From Acinetobacter bereziniae LMG 1003 = CIP 70.12 (GTDB taxonomy: Bacteria; Pseudomonadota; Gammaproteobacteria; Pseudomonadales; Moraxellaceae): 30,842 nt of DNA. Location: the NCBI RefSeq assembly GCF_000368925.1, contig NZ_KB849756.1, positions 1,677,516 to 1,708,357 of the forward strand, given 5' to 3'. Within the stretch, counting starts at the first letter, position 1. Each line of letters starts with the position of its first letter. The notes beneath the pieces are model-generated. The model had not been told where the DNA came from and did not search any database. It was given only the letters and a program-made list of their open reading frames with translations. This document shows, piece after piece, positions 16,167 through 24,835 of the stretch. The translations under genes were made by a program, and so were the position numbers.

Positions 16167-17432
16167 CTATACAGGCTCAATTTTGTGATTTAAAGCATCG
16201 TGAATCGCTTCAACCAACTGTTGAGCAATTTCTTGTTTAGATGCTTTTTCCAAGTCTCGCTTTTCCATTTGATATTGCTCAGCAAAAAACACCGTCATTG
16301 CATTTTGATCTGAAGCAAAACCAATATCTGCACGTGAAACATCATTACATGCAATCATATCGAGTTTTTTTGCTACTAGCTTTCCTGCTGCATACTCTTC
16401 AACATTGCGTGTTTCAGCAGCAAAACCCACCATAAATGGACGCTTGGACTGTTGTGCAATCGTCGCCACAATATCAGGATTTTTAACTAGAGAAACATTG
16501 AGTTCATCACCTGCTTTCTTGATCTTATGCTCAGCAACTTCAGCCACACGATAGTCCGCAACAGCAGCAGTTGCGATGAAAACATCACAACCTTCTTCGA
16601 GTTGATGCATGCTCTCATCCAGCATCTTGATTGCTGAAGAGACATTGATACGACGCACACCATTCGGGGTATCTAAACTAACTGGTCCTGCCAATAAGGT
16701 GACTTTTGCTCCTGCTGAATAACACGCAGCTGCAATGGCAAAACCCATTTTTCCTGTACTGTGGTTGGAAATATAACGGACGGGGTCAATTGCTTCACGT
16801 GTTGGTCCTGCGGTAATCACCACACGCTTTCCAGCCAATAAGCCAAATTTTTCCGCAATCGCACGTTGTGCCTGATGGAAATAATTTTTAACCTGTTCTG
16901 CGAGATCTTCTGGTTCAGGCATACGCCCTAAGCCAACATCGCCACAAGCTTGAGAGCCTGCTTCTGGCATGATCACATGCACACCATCTTCAACCAATGT
17001 ATTTAAATTACGTTGAGTAGGTTTGGCAGCCCACATCTGTTGGTTCATTGCAGGGGCAACCCAAACAGGTGCTTTTGTTGCCAGATAAAGCGTACTGAGT
17101 AAATCATCTGCCAATCCCGCAGCAAATTTTGCAATCGTGTCACAACTGGCTGGCGCAACCAAAACCAGATCTGCCCAACGTGCTAATTCAATATGTCCCA
17201 TCCCTGCTTCTGCTTCAGGGTCTAATAATTCTGTATGAACGGGGTTACCTGACAATGCCTGAAAAGTCAGCGGTGTAATAAATGCTTGTGCACCATGCGT
17301 CATCACCACACGGACATTAAAACCGTAATCCTTTAAACGACGTACAAGGATGGCACTTTTATAGGCAGCAATACCGCCAGTGACAGCAAGAATAATATTT
17401 TTATTAGAAAACACACTGAGATCGAAACTCAC
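16167..17432 (-). CDS. coaBC: Bifunctional phosphopantothenoylcysteine decarboxylase/phosphopantothenate-cysteine ligase
   Basis: CoaBC carries out two successive steps of coenzyme A synthesis. The N-terminal FMN-dependent CoaC half (about 1-190) shows the active-site His80 (GHIELARWADL), the PAMN motif at 127-130 and Cys163 (SQACGDVGLG). The C-terminal CTP-dependent CoaB half begins near GKRVVITAGPTREAIDPVRY and keeps ISNHSTGKMG and the AEHKIKK substrate loop. The 421-residue length is typical. It is divergent from radC, the common arrangement in gammaproteobacteria. Confidence 0.97.
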   Translation of the reverse strand: MSFDLSVFSNKNIILAVTGGIAAYKSAILVRRLKDYGFNVRVVMTHGAQAFITPLTFQALSGNPVHTELLDPEAEAGMGHIELARWADLVLVAPASCDTIAKFAAGLADDLLSTLYLATKAPVWVAPAMNQQMWAAKPTQRNLNTLVEDGVHVIMPEAGSQACGDVGLGRMPEPEDLAEQVKNYFHQAQRAIAEKFGLLAGKRVVITAGPTREAIDPVRYISNHSTGKMGFAIAAACYSAGAKVTLLAGPVSLDTPNGVRRINVSSAIKMLDESMHQLEEGCDVFIATAAVADYRVAEVAEHKIKKAGDELNVSLVKNPDIVATIAQQSKRPFMVGFAAETRNVEEYAAGKLVAKKLDMIACNDVSRADIGFASDQNAMTVFFAEQYQMEKRDLEKASKQEIAQQLVEAIHDALNHKIEPV

Positions 17433-17546
17433 GATCAGGCTACCTTTCTGTTGCAGTGGCGCTCACAATAGCATTAAATAGTCTATCTCCCAAGCAGTTA
17501 TCGGGAGAAAAATGAAAAGTACAATAAATTAAAAATGTGGAAAATA

Positions 17547-18269
17547 ATGAACCATTCAATCAAACAATGGCCCGAACAAGAACGCCCACGTGAAAGATTA
17601 CTCTTGCAAGGGGCACACAGTTTATCCGATGCCGAACTTTTGGCAATCTTCCTTCGTTCAGGCTCTAAACAGCACTCTGCGGTCGAATTATCACGTATAT
17701 TGATTCAGCATTTTGGACATTTAAATGCCGTCTTTGATGCCTCTTTAGAAGAGCTTCGTCAGTTTCATGGGATTGCAGAAACTAAATATTCGCAACTGAT
17801 GGCAGTCAAAGAATTAGGTCGTCGCTATCTTAAACATCAACTCCAACAAGGTATGGACTTAAGTCGTTCTGATTTAATTCGAGATTATTTACGTTATGAA
17901 TTGATTGGAGAACAACAAGAAGTCTTTGCTGTGCTTTGTTTAGATAGCCAATTACGCAAGTTAAGCTTTAAAAAGTTATTTTTTGGTTCTATCAATTACT
18001 GCAACATTTCGATCAATCAATTATTACGCCATGCCATACAAAAACAGGCGACGTTTATTGTCATTGCCCATAATCATCCTAAAGGTTTAGCAAAACCTTC
18101 ACGTGAAGATTACGATCTAACTCAGCAAATATTCAAAGCCTGTCAACTGCTTGAAATAGAATTATTAGATCATATGATCATCGCCGCTGAACAAAGCTAT
18201 TCCTTTACTGAACATGGACTCATCAAATCTAAAACTTTCCCTGCAAATAAGATTGACAAGTATCCTTGA
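17547..18269 (+). CDS. radC: RadC/JAB-domain protein
   Basis: RadC has an N-terminal helix-hairpin-helix region (LQGAHSLSDAELLAIFLRSG) and a C-terminal JAB/MPN metallo-domain. The metal motif HNHPKG lies at 175-180, followed by PSREDYD with the third ligand Asp188. Despite the name, a role in DNA repair is disputed and the substrate is not known. ATG 17547 (240 residues) is preferred over ATG 17535 because family members start a few residues before the KxWPExxRPRE motif. The gene stops 38 bp before the bestrophin start. Confidence 0.93.
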   Translation: MNHSIKQWPEQERPRERLLLQGAHSLSDAELLAIFLRSGSKQHSAVELSRILIQHFGHLNAVFDASLEELRQFHGIAETKYSQLMAVKELGRRYLKHQLQQGMDLSRSDLIRDYLRYELIGEQQEVFAVLCLDSQLRKLSFKKLFFGSINYCNISINQLLRHAIQKQATFIVIAHNHPKGLAKPSREDYDLTQQIFKACQLLEIELLDHMIIAAEQSYSFTEHGLIKSKTFPANKIDKYP

Positions 18270-18307
18270 AGCGGTGAAGATCACTAAAAAATTATAGACT
18301 TAAAAAC

Positions 18308-19219
18308 ATGATTGTCCGCGATCAAAACGATACTCTTAAATTACTCCTGTCTTGGCGTGGTACGATTCTGCCAAAAGTGTTACCACCGCTAGGTTTTGTG
18401 ATGCTCATCTCTGCCATCGTAGGTGGAATTGAATATACTGATTTATATCGTTTTCCTGAGCTTCCTCTGGTCGGTTTTACCCTTATCGGGGTTGTCCTGT
18501 CTATTTTTTTAGGCTTTAAAAACACAGCATGTTATGACCGTTGGTGGGAAGCCCGTAAGCTTTGGGGAATGTTGATTGCAAATGCGCGTCACTTTGACCG
18601 TGACTGCCGTATTTTTCCGCAAGGTCGTCGCGAAAGAATTATTCAACATGTCATTGTTTTTGCAAACTTATTGAGAGATCGCTTACGACATCAAACTGCC
18701 AATCCCGATGCTCTGGTCGAAACTAGTGGTATGAGTCCTCAAGCATTAACCCAACTCTACCAACAGACCAATGCACCGCAATACACCCTGAGTCTAATTC
18801 AATGGGAATTGATGCAAGCTTTGAAAGAAGGTGAGATTTCAGACATCATCTACACCCAGCTCAATGAGCATGTTAATGAACTCAGTTTGGTACAAACAGG
18901 TTGTGATCGTATTGCTACGACACCTTTACCATTTGCCTATTCAGTTTTATTAAATCGAACTGTCTATTTTTTCTGCTTTATGCTTCCATTTAGCTTAGGT
19001 TCATTATTGGGTTTAGCCACACCGTTATTGGTGGGCATTTTGGCGTATACATTTCTCGGCTTAGATGCTTTAAGTACTGAGATTGAAGAACCTTTTGGTA
19101 CTCAAAGCAATGACTTACCACTCGACTCGATGGTTCGTATGATTGAAATTGAACTGCTCGGAACCCTAGGTAAACCTACCCCACCACCAATTCAAGCACA
19201 GGATCATAATTTACTTTAA
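18308..19219 (+). CDS. Bestrophin-family (UPF0187) anion channel
   Basis: The 303-residue membrane protein shows the bacterial bestrophin layout: helices at about 22-42 and 48-70, the conserved FLGFKNTACYDRWWEARKLW segment, and a second helix pair near 215-252 ending in TFLGLDALSTEIEEPFGTQS. Family members are pentameric chloride (or cation) channels of the inner membrane. Selectivity cannot be told from sequence here. The ribosome site is weak; a transcript shared with radC is possible given the 38-bp gap. Confidence 0.92.
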   Translation: MIVRDQNDTLKLLLSWRGTILPKVLPPLGFVMLISAIVGGIEYTDLYRFPELPLVGFTLIGVVLSIFLGFKNTACYDRWWEARKLWGMLIANARHFDRDCRIFPQGRRERIIQHVIVFANLLRDRLRHQTANPDALVETSGMSPQALTQLYQQTNAPQYTLSLIQWELMQALKEGEISDIIYTQLNEHVNELSLVQTGCDRIATTPLPFAYSVLLNRTVYFFCFMLPFSLGSLLGLATPLLVGILAYTFLGLDALSTEIEEPFGTQSNDLPLDSMVRMIEIELLGTLGKPTPPPIQAQDHNLL

Positions 19220-19317
19220 TGCAGAATCGCTTGAGAACTGATCTTAAGTAACTCAAGCATGCTTCCAAGCGGATTCAACATCGAATGATGTCTGTGATAT
19301 AGAGCTAGGGATAAAAT

Positions 19318-19602
19318 ATGAAATATGTGGTTATTTTTAAAGCTCAGGTCAATGTACTTGATCAGACCTATATTCAAACCGCGCAGCATTTACGAGAAAA
19401 AGCGCTGACTCAATTTAACTGTCAAAAATTTGAATCGATTTGCGAAAATGACTTTGAAATTGCGCTTTCCTATTGGAACTCACTTGAAGATATCCAAGCA
19501 TGGCATAAAGATGCAGAACATCAAGCAGCTCAAAGGATTGGCAAACTGCAGTGGTATAAAAACTTTCGTGTCGAAATTTGTGAAATCACAAGATCTTATT
19601 AA
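19318..19602 (+). CDS. Antibiotic-biosynthesis-monooxygenase (ABM) fold protein
   Basis: This 94-residue dimeric alpha-beta barrel type protein resembles the YgiN/ABM group. The clearest signature is FEIALSYWNSLEDIQAWHKD, then EHQAAQ and WYKNFRVEICEI. Such proteins are small quinol oxygenases, haem-degrading enzymes or stress proteins; the substrate cannot be assigned. AGGGAT precedes the ATG. It stands alone between bestrophin and the ankyrin gene. Confidence 0.85.
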   Translation: MKYVVIFKAQVNVLDQTYIQTAQHLREKALTQFNCQKFESICENDFEIALSYWNSLEDIQAWHKDAEHQAAQRIGKLQWYKNFRVEICEITRSY

Positions 19603-19708
19603 CATCTGTTGACACTTCACAGATGCTTACGACAGCTGAAATATCGACAATCTCTTCATAAAACGCTTAAAATTGGCAGACCAAATATAATTATAAAAGG
19701 ACTTTGCT

Positions 19709-20191
19709 ATGTCAGAATTATTCCAACTGATTTTACACGGCGAAAGCAACGCTGCTTTAGGAAAACTCACCGCTGAAACCCTCAATCAACAGCTTGATGG
19801 TTCATCATTGCTGATGTATGCCTTGCAACATCAACAAGATGACATTGCGCTCAAACTAATTGAGCTTGGCATTGATGTAAATTTGCAAAATAATCAAGGA
19901 CAAACAGCATTACATTTGATAGCTGTTTATAAAAATAATATCGGTATTGCTCGCGCAATCATCGCACATGGCGCAGACTTATCACTGCAAGATCATTCAG
20001 GAAATATTTCGCTTTGGACTGCTATTTTTAATGCTCAACAACACTATGATCTGGTTAAGCTATTACTAGAAAACGGTGCTGATTTAAACAGCAAAAATCG
20101 CTCTGCGAAAAGCCCTTATGATTTGGCATTGTTGATGAAATTCCCAGAAGGTATCAGCTTGGTGCAACAGTACCAAACTCATTCTTTATAG
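19709..20191 (+). CDS. Ankyrin-repeat protein
   Basis: The 160-residue protein consists of about four ankyrin repeats, seen in GSSLLMYALQHQQDDIALKL, QGQTALHLIAVYKNNIGIAR, and further GADL-type turns (HGADLSLQD, NGADLNSKN). No signal peptide was seen, so it is probably cytoplasmic and protein-binding. AAAGGA lies before ATG 19709. It converges with the TonB-like gene, leaving a 75-bp gap without a clear terminator. Confidence 0.9.
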   Translation: MSELFQLILHGESNAALGKLTAETLNQQLDGSSLLMYALQHQQDDIALKLIELGIDVNLQNNQGQTALHLIAVYKNNIGIARAIIAHGADLSLQDHSGNISLWTAIFNAQQHYDLVKLLLENGADLNSKNRSAKSPYDLALLMKFPEGISLVQQYQTHSL

Positions 20192-20266
20192 TCAGTCGAC
20201 TTTAGCAGATTTTTAAGCTGCGAGTGCATTGATTGAACTAGGCAATACAAGGTTTTGCTAAGCGCT

Positions 20267-21148
20267 CTAATGGACTTCAAATTCAGACTCAGCGGGATCG
20301 AAACGCCACGTTCTGACAATTCGTAGTTCAGAAATATCTTTCATTTTTGCATCAAAACGTCCAAATGGAGCACCCTTACGTACCGAATTTTTAGCGGCTT
20401 CATCTAAAATGGCATGACCTGAACTTTCGATTAAACGAATTGCCCGTATTCCCCCTTCATTATTCAGAATCACCATTAAACGAACTTCACCTGAAAGGCG
20501 CTGTTGCTTAGCAAGATCAGGATAATAGCGGTTGCCATACATTTCGACTTTTTCACGGAATTTATCCAAATAACCAGCCGATGCATCTTGTTTCGCTTGA
20601 ATGCCATCTAAGGTTTTAATTTTTTGTTGTTTACTAAAATTTTGCTGCTTTTGTAAATATTGTGCTTCTAAGCTCGCCACCATCGCGGCTTTGGCTTGCA
20701 TTTGGCTTTGTAATTCTTCCATTGCCTTTTTTCGATCGTTTTGTTCAGCTTGCTTTTGCCAACTTAAAACGGTCATCAGCACTTTTTCTTCAAATTTTAA
20801 TTCACGTTTTTGCTGTATTTGCTCTAAAGCTTCAAGCTGTTGATCCCCTGCACTTTTATCTTCAGCTTGTGCTGGCATATCAGAGGACATCCGATGTTCT
20901 TTACGAAAGGTTCCTGAACCTTGTTGATCTGCTTGCGCAAGGAAATCAGCATCTTTGACTTTATCTTCACTTGGGCGAATACTGACAGCAATTTCTTTTG
21001 TCGCAGTATTATTTTCTTGCGGCATACCAAATTGCACAGATAAAAATAACCCGTGGACAATTACAGCAATTGAAACTGCCCCGACAAATAATGCATCTTG
21101 CCACCAGTACCCAGTATGTTGCGTATTGGCAAATAATTTTTTTATCAT
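20267..21148 (-). CDS. TonB family protein with long coiled-coil linker
   Basis: The 293-residue protein has one N-terminal transmembrane helix (about 20-38), a polar Lys/Gln-rich segment with strong coiled-coil character (about 95-190, with many QK/EQ repeats) and a TonB C-terminal domain: YYPDLAKQQRLSGEVRLMVI, IRAIRLIESSGHAILDEAA and RTWRF. It lacks the Pro-rich linker of classical TonB, and no exbB/exbD genes are adjacent. It could be an accessory TonB or a TonB-like envelope protein. I chose ATG 21148 (MIKKLFAN), with GGA upstream, over a longer frame from 21181. It is divergent from the next gene. Confidence 0.85.
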   Translation of the reverse strand: MIKKLFANTQHTGYWWQDALFVGAVSIAVIVHGLFLSVQFGMPQENNTATKEIAVSIRPSEDKVKDADFLAQADQQGSGTFRKEHRMSSDMPAQAEDKSAGDQQLEALEQIQQKRELKFEEKVLMTVLSWQKQAEQNDRKKAMEELQSQMQAKAAMVASLEAQYLQKQQNFSKQQKIKTLDGIQAKQDASAGYLDKFREKVEMYGNRYYPDLAKQQRLSGEVRLMVILNNEGGIRAIRLIESSGHAILDEAAKNSVRKGAPFGRFDAKMKDISELRIVRTWRFDPAESEFEVH

Positions 21149-21378
21149 GACATTAATCCGACAAAATTCCCCAATTGCCAAATTTAAAATTTATTAAAAT
21201 AAGTTTAGTCTTACATTATTCACAAACTTTGTGACTGACTTAATGAAAGTAAAAACGTAATTTTAAAACACTCAAAATGGTGCAATGTTTTTTGCTAAAC
21301 TGCAATCTTTAGACTTGAATTTTTTTAATCATCGACAAGTTTATCGCCTAAAAGTGATGATGATTTGGGACCATACTT

Positions 21379-22065
21379 ATGCCGACGCTACTTTCTAACA
21401 TTGTTAAACGTATTCGACAAGTATACCAAAAAGCCGAAGGTTTTATAGAAGAAGAGCGCGAATTTCCACTCTCTCAAGTATTTTTAAATGCAACGTTTAA
21501 ACGTTATGTGACTGACAATGTCAAAATTCTTGAAGATTTACATGCCGACTTGCATGATGATTGGTTAAGACTTTATGCAACACTGAATGTTAAAGGCATG
21601 CATTTGGTATTGTCTGTCGATCTTAAATTAGTTCAAATGGAAATGAACAAAGATATGCAACTGATTGTTTTTGAACAAATCAGCAACACCCAAGTCATCG
21701 AAGCAAAGTATCCTAATATTTGGTACAAAATGGGCGTAAATTGTGCATTGTTCTTCTATCAAAAGGTACTTAAAAAAGATCCTTTGGGCATGATCTTAGA
21801 AAAATTTGATGTCATTCGCGTGAAGGATGAATTATTACATTTAGACCTTAACCGTTGGTTAGGTAAAAACCGCTCTATTATGGACACTTTAAATAAAGTT
21901 CATGTTAATCATGCCGAACTTCGTGAAACAGAGTTAGTGGTGATTGGGAATGTCAATCTCACAGCCATATTCAGTAATTTTAGAGAAGATGATGACCGCA
22001 TGGTTGACTTAGAAGAAGAGGATTATATCGACGATAAGGTCACACCCATCGAGCAAAAAAGCTAA
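21379..22065 (+). CDS. Protein of unknown function, 228 aa
   Basis: I do not recognise the family. The protein is soluble-looking with no signal peptide. It begins MPTLLSNIVKRIRQVYQKAEG and has mixed alpha-beta sequence. It closes with a very acidic tail (FREDDDRMVDLEEEDYIDDK, about 199-218). Coding style matches its neighbours, and the 228-codon frame is unlikely to be chance. It is divergent from the TonB-like gene across 230 bp and is followed 151 bp later by the DUF3108 gene. Acidic tails can mediate binding to basic partners, but no role is claimed. Confidence 0.75.
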   Translation: MPTLLSNIVKRIRQVYQKAEGFIEEEREFPLSQVFLNATFKRYVTDNVKILEDLHADLHDDWLRLYATLNVKGMHLVLSVDLKLVQMEMNKDMQLIVFEQISNTQVIEAKYPNIWYKMGVNCALFFYQKVLKKDPLGMILEKFDVIRVKDELLHLDLNRWLGKNRSIMDTLNKVHVNHAELRETELVVIGNVNLTAIFSNFREDDDRMVDLEEEDYIDDKVTPIEQKS

Positions 22066-22216
22066 ATCGTTCATTTTGGGTCAAATTTCAAGTCAAACCG
22101 AGCAAAACCAATACATAAATTCACAGGATTTGAAATAAAGTGAATATTTTCTCCCCAATTACATTGCATAATAGATGCTATAACTCACAGATACTTTTAA
22201 ATGCATAGGACATTTA

Positions 22217-22924
22217 ATGATGGCAAAAACGTTATTTAAAACATTCAGCACAGCAGCCGGTATTTCTACTGCAATGTTATTGGTTGGATTTTCAAGCAAT
22301 GCTCTTGCCATGAGTCCATTCCAAGCCAGCTATCAATTTGCTTATAATGGCAAAAATCTAGGCTCTGCTACCCGTACTTTAAGTCAAAATGGTAACAATT
22401 GGACCTATGTCTTTGCTGCCAAAGCGGCTGCAATTGCATCAGCAAGCGAAACCAGTCGTTTTACTTTTAGCAATGGTCAAATTAATTCCAATAGTTTTAG
22501 TCGTACCAGTAAAGTGTTGGTACATAACGACACGATGACCATTAACTTCAATCCAAACAATAAAACCATCAATACCAAGAAAAAAGATCAAGCACGATCT
22601 TTCCCTTGGAAAGCAGGTGCTTTGGATGAACTCAATGCTGAATTACAAGTACGTGAAGACTTAAAAGGTTCTGGTTTAAAATCGAGCTATCTGATCGCTG
22701 ATGCTAAGGGGCTTGACGCTCGTCGTTTTGTAAAACAAGGTACTGAATCCATTAAAACCCCAGCGGGAACGTACAATACCATCAAAGTGGTACTCACTCA
22801 TGATAATGGGGAAAAAAGCTCAATCTTCTGGTTAGCACCACAATTGGACTATTTACCTGTAAAAATGTCGCATGTAGATGGTAAGACCTCTTATAACTTA
22901 ACCCTGACCAGTTACAAAAAGTAA
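22217..22924 (+). CDS. DUF3108-family periplasmic protein
   Basis: The 235-residue protein has an N-terminal signal peptide with a hydrophobic core (AAGISTAMLLVGFSSNALA, then MSPFQ) and a DUF3108-like body, with FQASYQFAYNGKNLGSATR and a C-terminal FWLAPQLDYLPVKMSHVDG typical of the group. Its function is unknown; related proteins are exported and beta-rich. ATG 22217 is followed at once by a second ATG; AGGA lies upstream. The long inverted repeat before xpt follows. Confidence 0.88.
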   Translation: MMAKTLFKTFSTAAGISTAMLLVGFSSNALAMSPFQASYQFAYNGKNLGSATRTLSQNGNNWTYVFAAKAAAIASASETSRFTFSNGQINSNSFSRTSKVLVHNDTMTINFNPNNKTINTKKKDQARSFPWKAGALDELNAELQVREDLKGSGLKSSYLIADAKGLDARRFVKQGTESIKTPAGTYNTIKVVLTHDNGEKSSIFWLAPQLDYLPVKMSHVDGKTSYNLTLTSYKK

Positions 22925-22967
22925 GAGATTTTTCACCTTTTGGTCAATTTGAGCTTGCATTTTTTTT

Positions 22968-23005
22968 GGTGCTTTTTAAAATACGCCTTTGCTTTAAAAA
23001 GCACC
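22968..23005 (+). promoter_or_regulatory. 13-bp inverted repeat upstream of xpt
   Basis: GGTGCTTTTTAAA 22968-22980 is a perfect inverted match to TTTAAAAAGCACC 22993-23005, with a 12-nt loop. On the plus strand no T tract follows the stem (TTGCCTCT), so it is not an ordinary terminator for the DUF3108 gene. It lies 22 bp before the GTG start of xpt and would be in its leader or promoter. It does not look like the purine riboswitch. Confidence 0.55.
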
Positions 23006-23027
23006 TTGCCTCTAGAGGATTCTCCCT

Positions 23028-23603
23028 GTGCACGCACTAGAACAGAAAATCTTAGCTGAAGGTATCGTTCTATCTGATCAAGTTCTGAAAGTCGATTCTT
23101 TCTTAAACCACCAAATTGACCCTGCCATGATGCAACTGATTGGTCAGGAATTTGCTCGCCTCTTTAAAGATGCGGGTATTACCAAAATCATTACAATTGA
23201 AGCGTCAGGTATTGCTCCTGCTGTAATGGCTGGTTTGGAGCTTGGTGTACCTGTTATTTTTGCACGCAAATATCAATCTTTAACCCTTAAAGATGATTTA
23301 TATCGTTCAAAAGTATTCTCTTTTACAAAACAAATTGAAAGTACCATTGCGATTTCTAAAAAGCATATTACTAAAGGCGATAAAGCTTTAGTCATTGATG
23401 ATTTCTTAGCCAATGGTCAAGCTGCTTTAGGTCTTGCTGACTTAATTCATCAGGCTGAAGCAGAGGTGGTTGGCATCGGGATCGTGATTGAGAAATCATT
23501 CCAACCCGGTCGTCAACTGTTGCTAGATAAAGGTTACCGTGTTGAATCTTTGGCACGTGTTGAATCTTTGGCAAATGGTACTGTTACTTTTGTAAAAGAC
23601 TAA
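23028..23603 (+). CDS. xpt: Xanthine phosphoribosyltransferase
   Basis: Xpt salvages xanthine to XMP using PRPP. The 191-residue protein starts MHALEQKILAEGIVLSDQVL, as in Bacillus-type Xpt. The PRPP-binding loop LVIDDFLANGQAA lies at 121-133. The GTG start at 23028 is supported by AGAGGA upstream and by homologue length. The C-terminal RVESLARVESLANG is coded by two identical 18-bp units, but the length is normal for the family. A terminator follows. Confidence 0.95.
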   Translation: MHALEQKILAEGIVLSDQVLKVDSFLNHQIDPAMMQLIGQEFARLFKDAGITKIITIEASGIAPAVMAGLELGVPVIFARKYQSLTLKDDLYRSKVFSFTKQIESTIAISKKHITKGDKALVIDDFLANGQAALGLADLIHQAEAEVVGIGIVIEKSFQPGRQLLLDKGYRVESLARVESLANGTVTFVKD

Positions 23604-23634
23604 GACTGTTAGCTTAAGCTTTTATCTTAAAATT

Positions 23635-23657
23635 GAGCGCTCTATGCGCTCTTTTTT
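23635..23657 (+). terminator. Rho-independent terminator after xpt
   Basis: GAGCGC 23635-23640 pairs with GCGCTC 23646-23651 around TCTAT, followed by six T residues (23652-23657). It begins 31 bp past the stop. Confidence 0.93.
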
Positions 23658-23754
23658 ATCGCTTATAAAAAAGTGCTCAGGTCTTTTTAACCATTCTTTT
23701 CCTTGTTTTTTTATTCTATATTCTTTAAATAATGATGCACTCAGGCAATTATAG

Positions 23755-24618
23755 ATGAGATCACTCACCCAAGAATTCATTGATCTGTTGAATGTAAAAC
23801 AACTGGATAGCTACTTATTTCAAGGACAAAATACACAACTATTTGGTTCACACTTGATGGGAGGACAATTGGTTGCACAGGCTTTGATTGCTGCATCAAA
23901 AACCACTGATCGTCCTGCACACTCCTTACATGCATATTTTATTCGTAGTGGTCGTACAGATTTACCCATTTTATTTAAAGTGGAAAATTTACGAGACGGC
24001 AAAAGCTTTACCACTCGACAAGTGAATGCATGGCAAGCTGGTCATATTATATTTTCAGCGATGATTTCATTTGCACTGATTGAAACTGGTTTAAATAATC
24101 ACATTGAAGCACCAGATTATCCTCTACCCGATCATCTTTTATCAGAACAACAGCATAAGCAGTTGATCTATAAGGATGTGCCTAAAGCTGCTCAGGATAT
24201 GTTTATGCGTCAGTTTTTCGTTAAAGTACATCCAGTACAACCCTTTAATCCATTTAAACCCGTCAAATCAGAAACCCGCTATGCCGAATATATGCAAACT
24301 TTTCACAGAATCCCTGCAGAGTTCGATCTTCCCATGATTCATCAAGCAATTGTTGCTTATTATTCCGACTATAATCTGTTGACCACATCACTCAGACCGC
24401 ATGGCGTAAGTTATGCAAATGGCGGAGTTCGCAGTGCAAGTCTAGATCACAGCATTTATTTTCATTCAGCATTTAGAGTTGATGAATGGTTGTTGTATGA
24501 CATGGATGCGACTGTTTCCAGTCAATCTAGAGGGCTGAATTTTGGGCGAATCTGGCAAGCTGGAAAATTAGTATGCAGCGTCACCCAAGAGAGTTTAATG
24601 CGTGTTAAATCACGATAA
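23755..24618 (+). CDS. tesB: Acyl-CoA thioesterase II (TesB)
   Basis: TesB hydrolyses medium- and long-chain acyl-CoA. The 287-residue chain is a double hot-dog fold. The first half has FGSHLMGGQLVAQALIAASK and ARSxHAYF-like HSLHAYFIRSGR. The second half carries LDHSIYFHSAFRVDEWLLYD and the final GKLVCSVTQESLMRV. The catalytic Asp, Ser/Thr and Gln are expected in this second half; LDHS and TQESLMR fit. The ribosome site is weak. It is transcribed alone with a short terminator. Confidence 0.95.
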   Translation: MRSLTQEFIDLLNVKQLDSYLFQGQNTQLFGSHLMGGQLVAQALIAASKTTDRPAHSLHAYFIRSGRTDLPILFKVENLRDGKSFTTRQVNAWQAGHIIFSAMISFALIETGLNNHIEAPDYPLPDHLLSEQQHKQLIYKDVPKAAQDMFMRQFFVKVHPVQPFNPFKPVKSETRYAEYMQTFHRIPAEFDLPMIHQAIVAYYSDYNLLTTSLRPHGVSYANGGVRSASLDHSIYFHSAFRVDEWLLYDMDATVSSQSRGLNFGRIWQAGKLVCSVTQESLMRVKSR

Positions 24619-24622
24619 AACA

Positions 24623-24646
24623 TTACATGGTATCATGTAAGTTTTT
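24623..24646 (+). terminator. Terminator after tesB
   Basis: TTACATG 24623-24629 pairs with CATGTAA 24634-24640 around GTAT, then G and five T residues (24642-24646). It begins five bases past the tesB stop. Confidence 0.7.
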
Positions 24647-24835
24647 GATTTAATCGCTTAAACCTATATTTATATTTAAACTTTTCTACCCAACGTCTTC
24701 ACATAAAATATAAAGAATCTACATTATATTCAGTTACAATCGAATCAAGTCTCATGATCAGCATTGTAAAACAGCTGTCGTGAAAATGAGTGAAATATTA
24801 ACTATAACTTAGCGAAGACAAATGGACTTTGTTGA

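Noticed and set aside
20601..20958. Cys-rich plus-strand ORFs
   Set aside because: They are antisense to the TonB-like coiled coil; Cys and Phe come from complementing Gln/Lys codons.
23538..23573. Perfect tandem 18-bp repeat in xpt coding RVESLA twice
   Set aside because: Recalled Xpt proteins have the same length and a similar VESLA-x-x-SL sequence here, so it is not a clear insertion.
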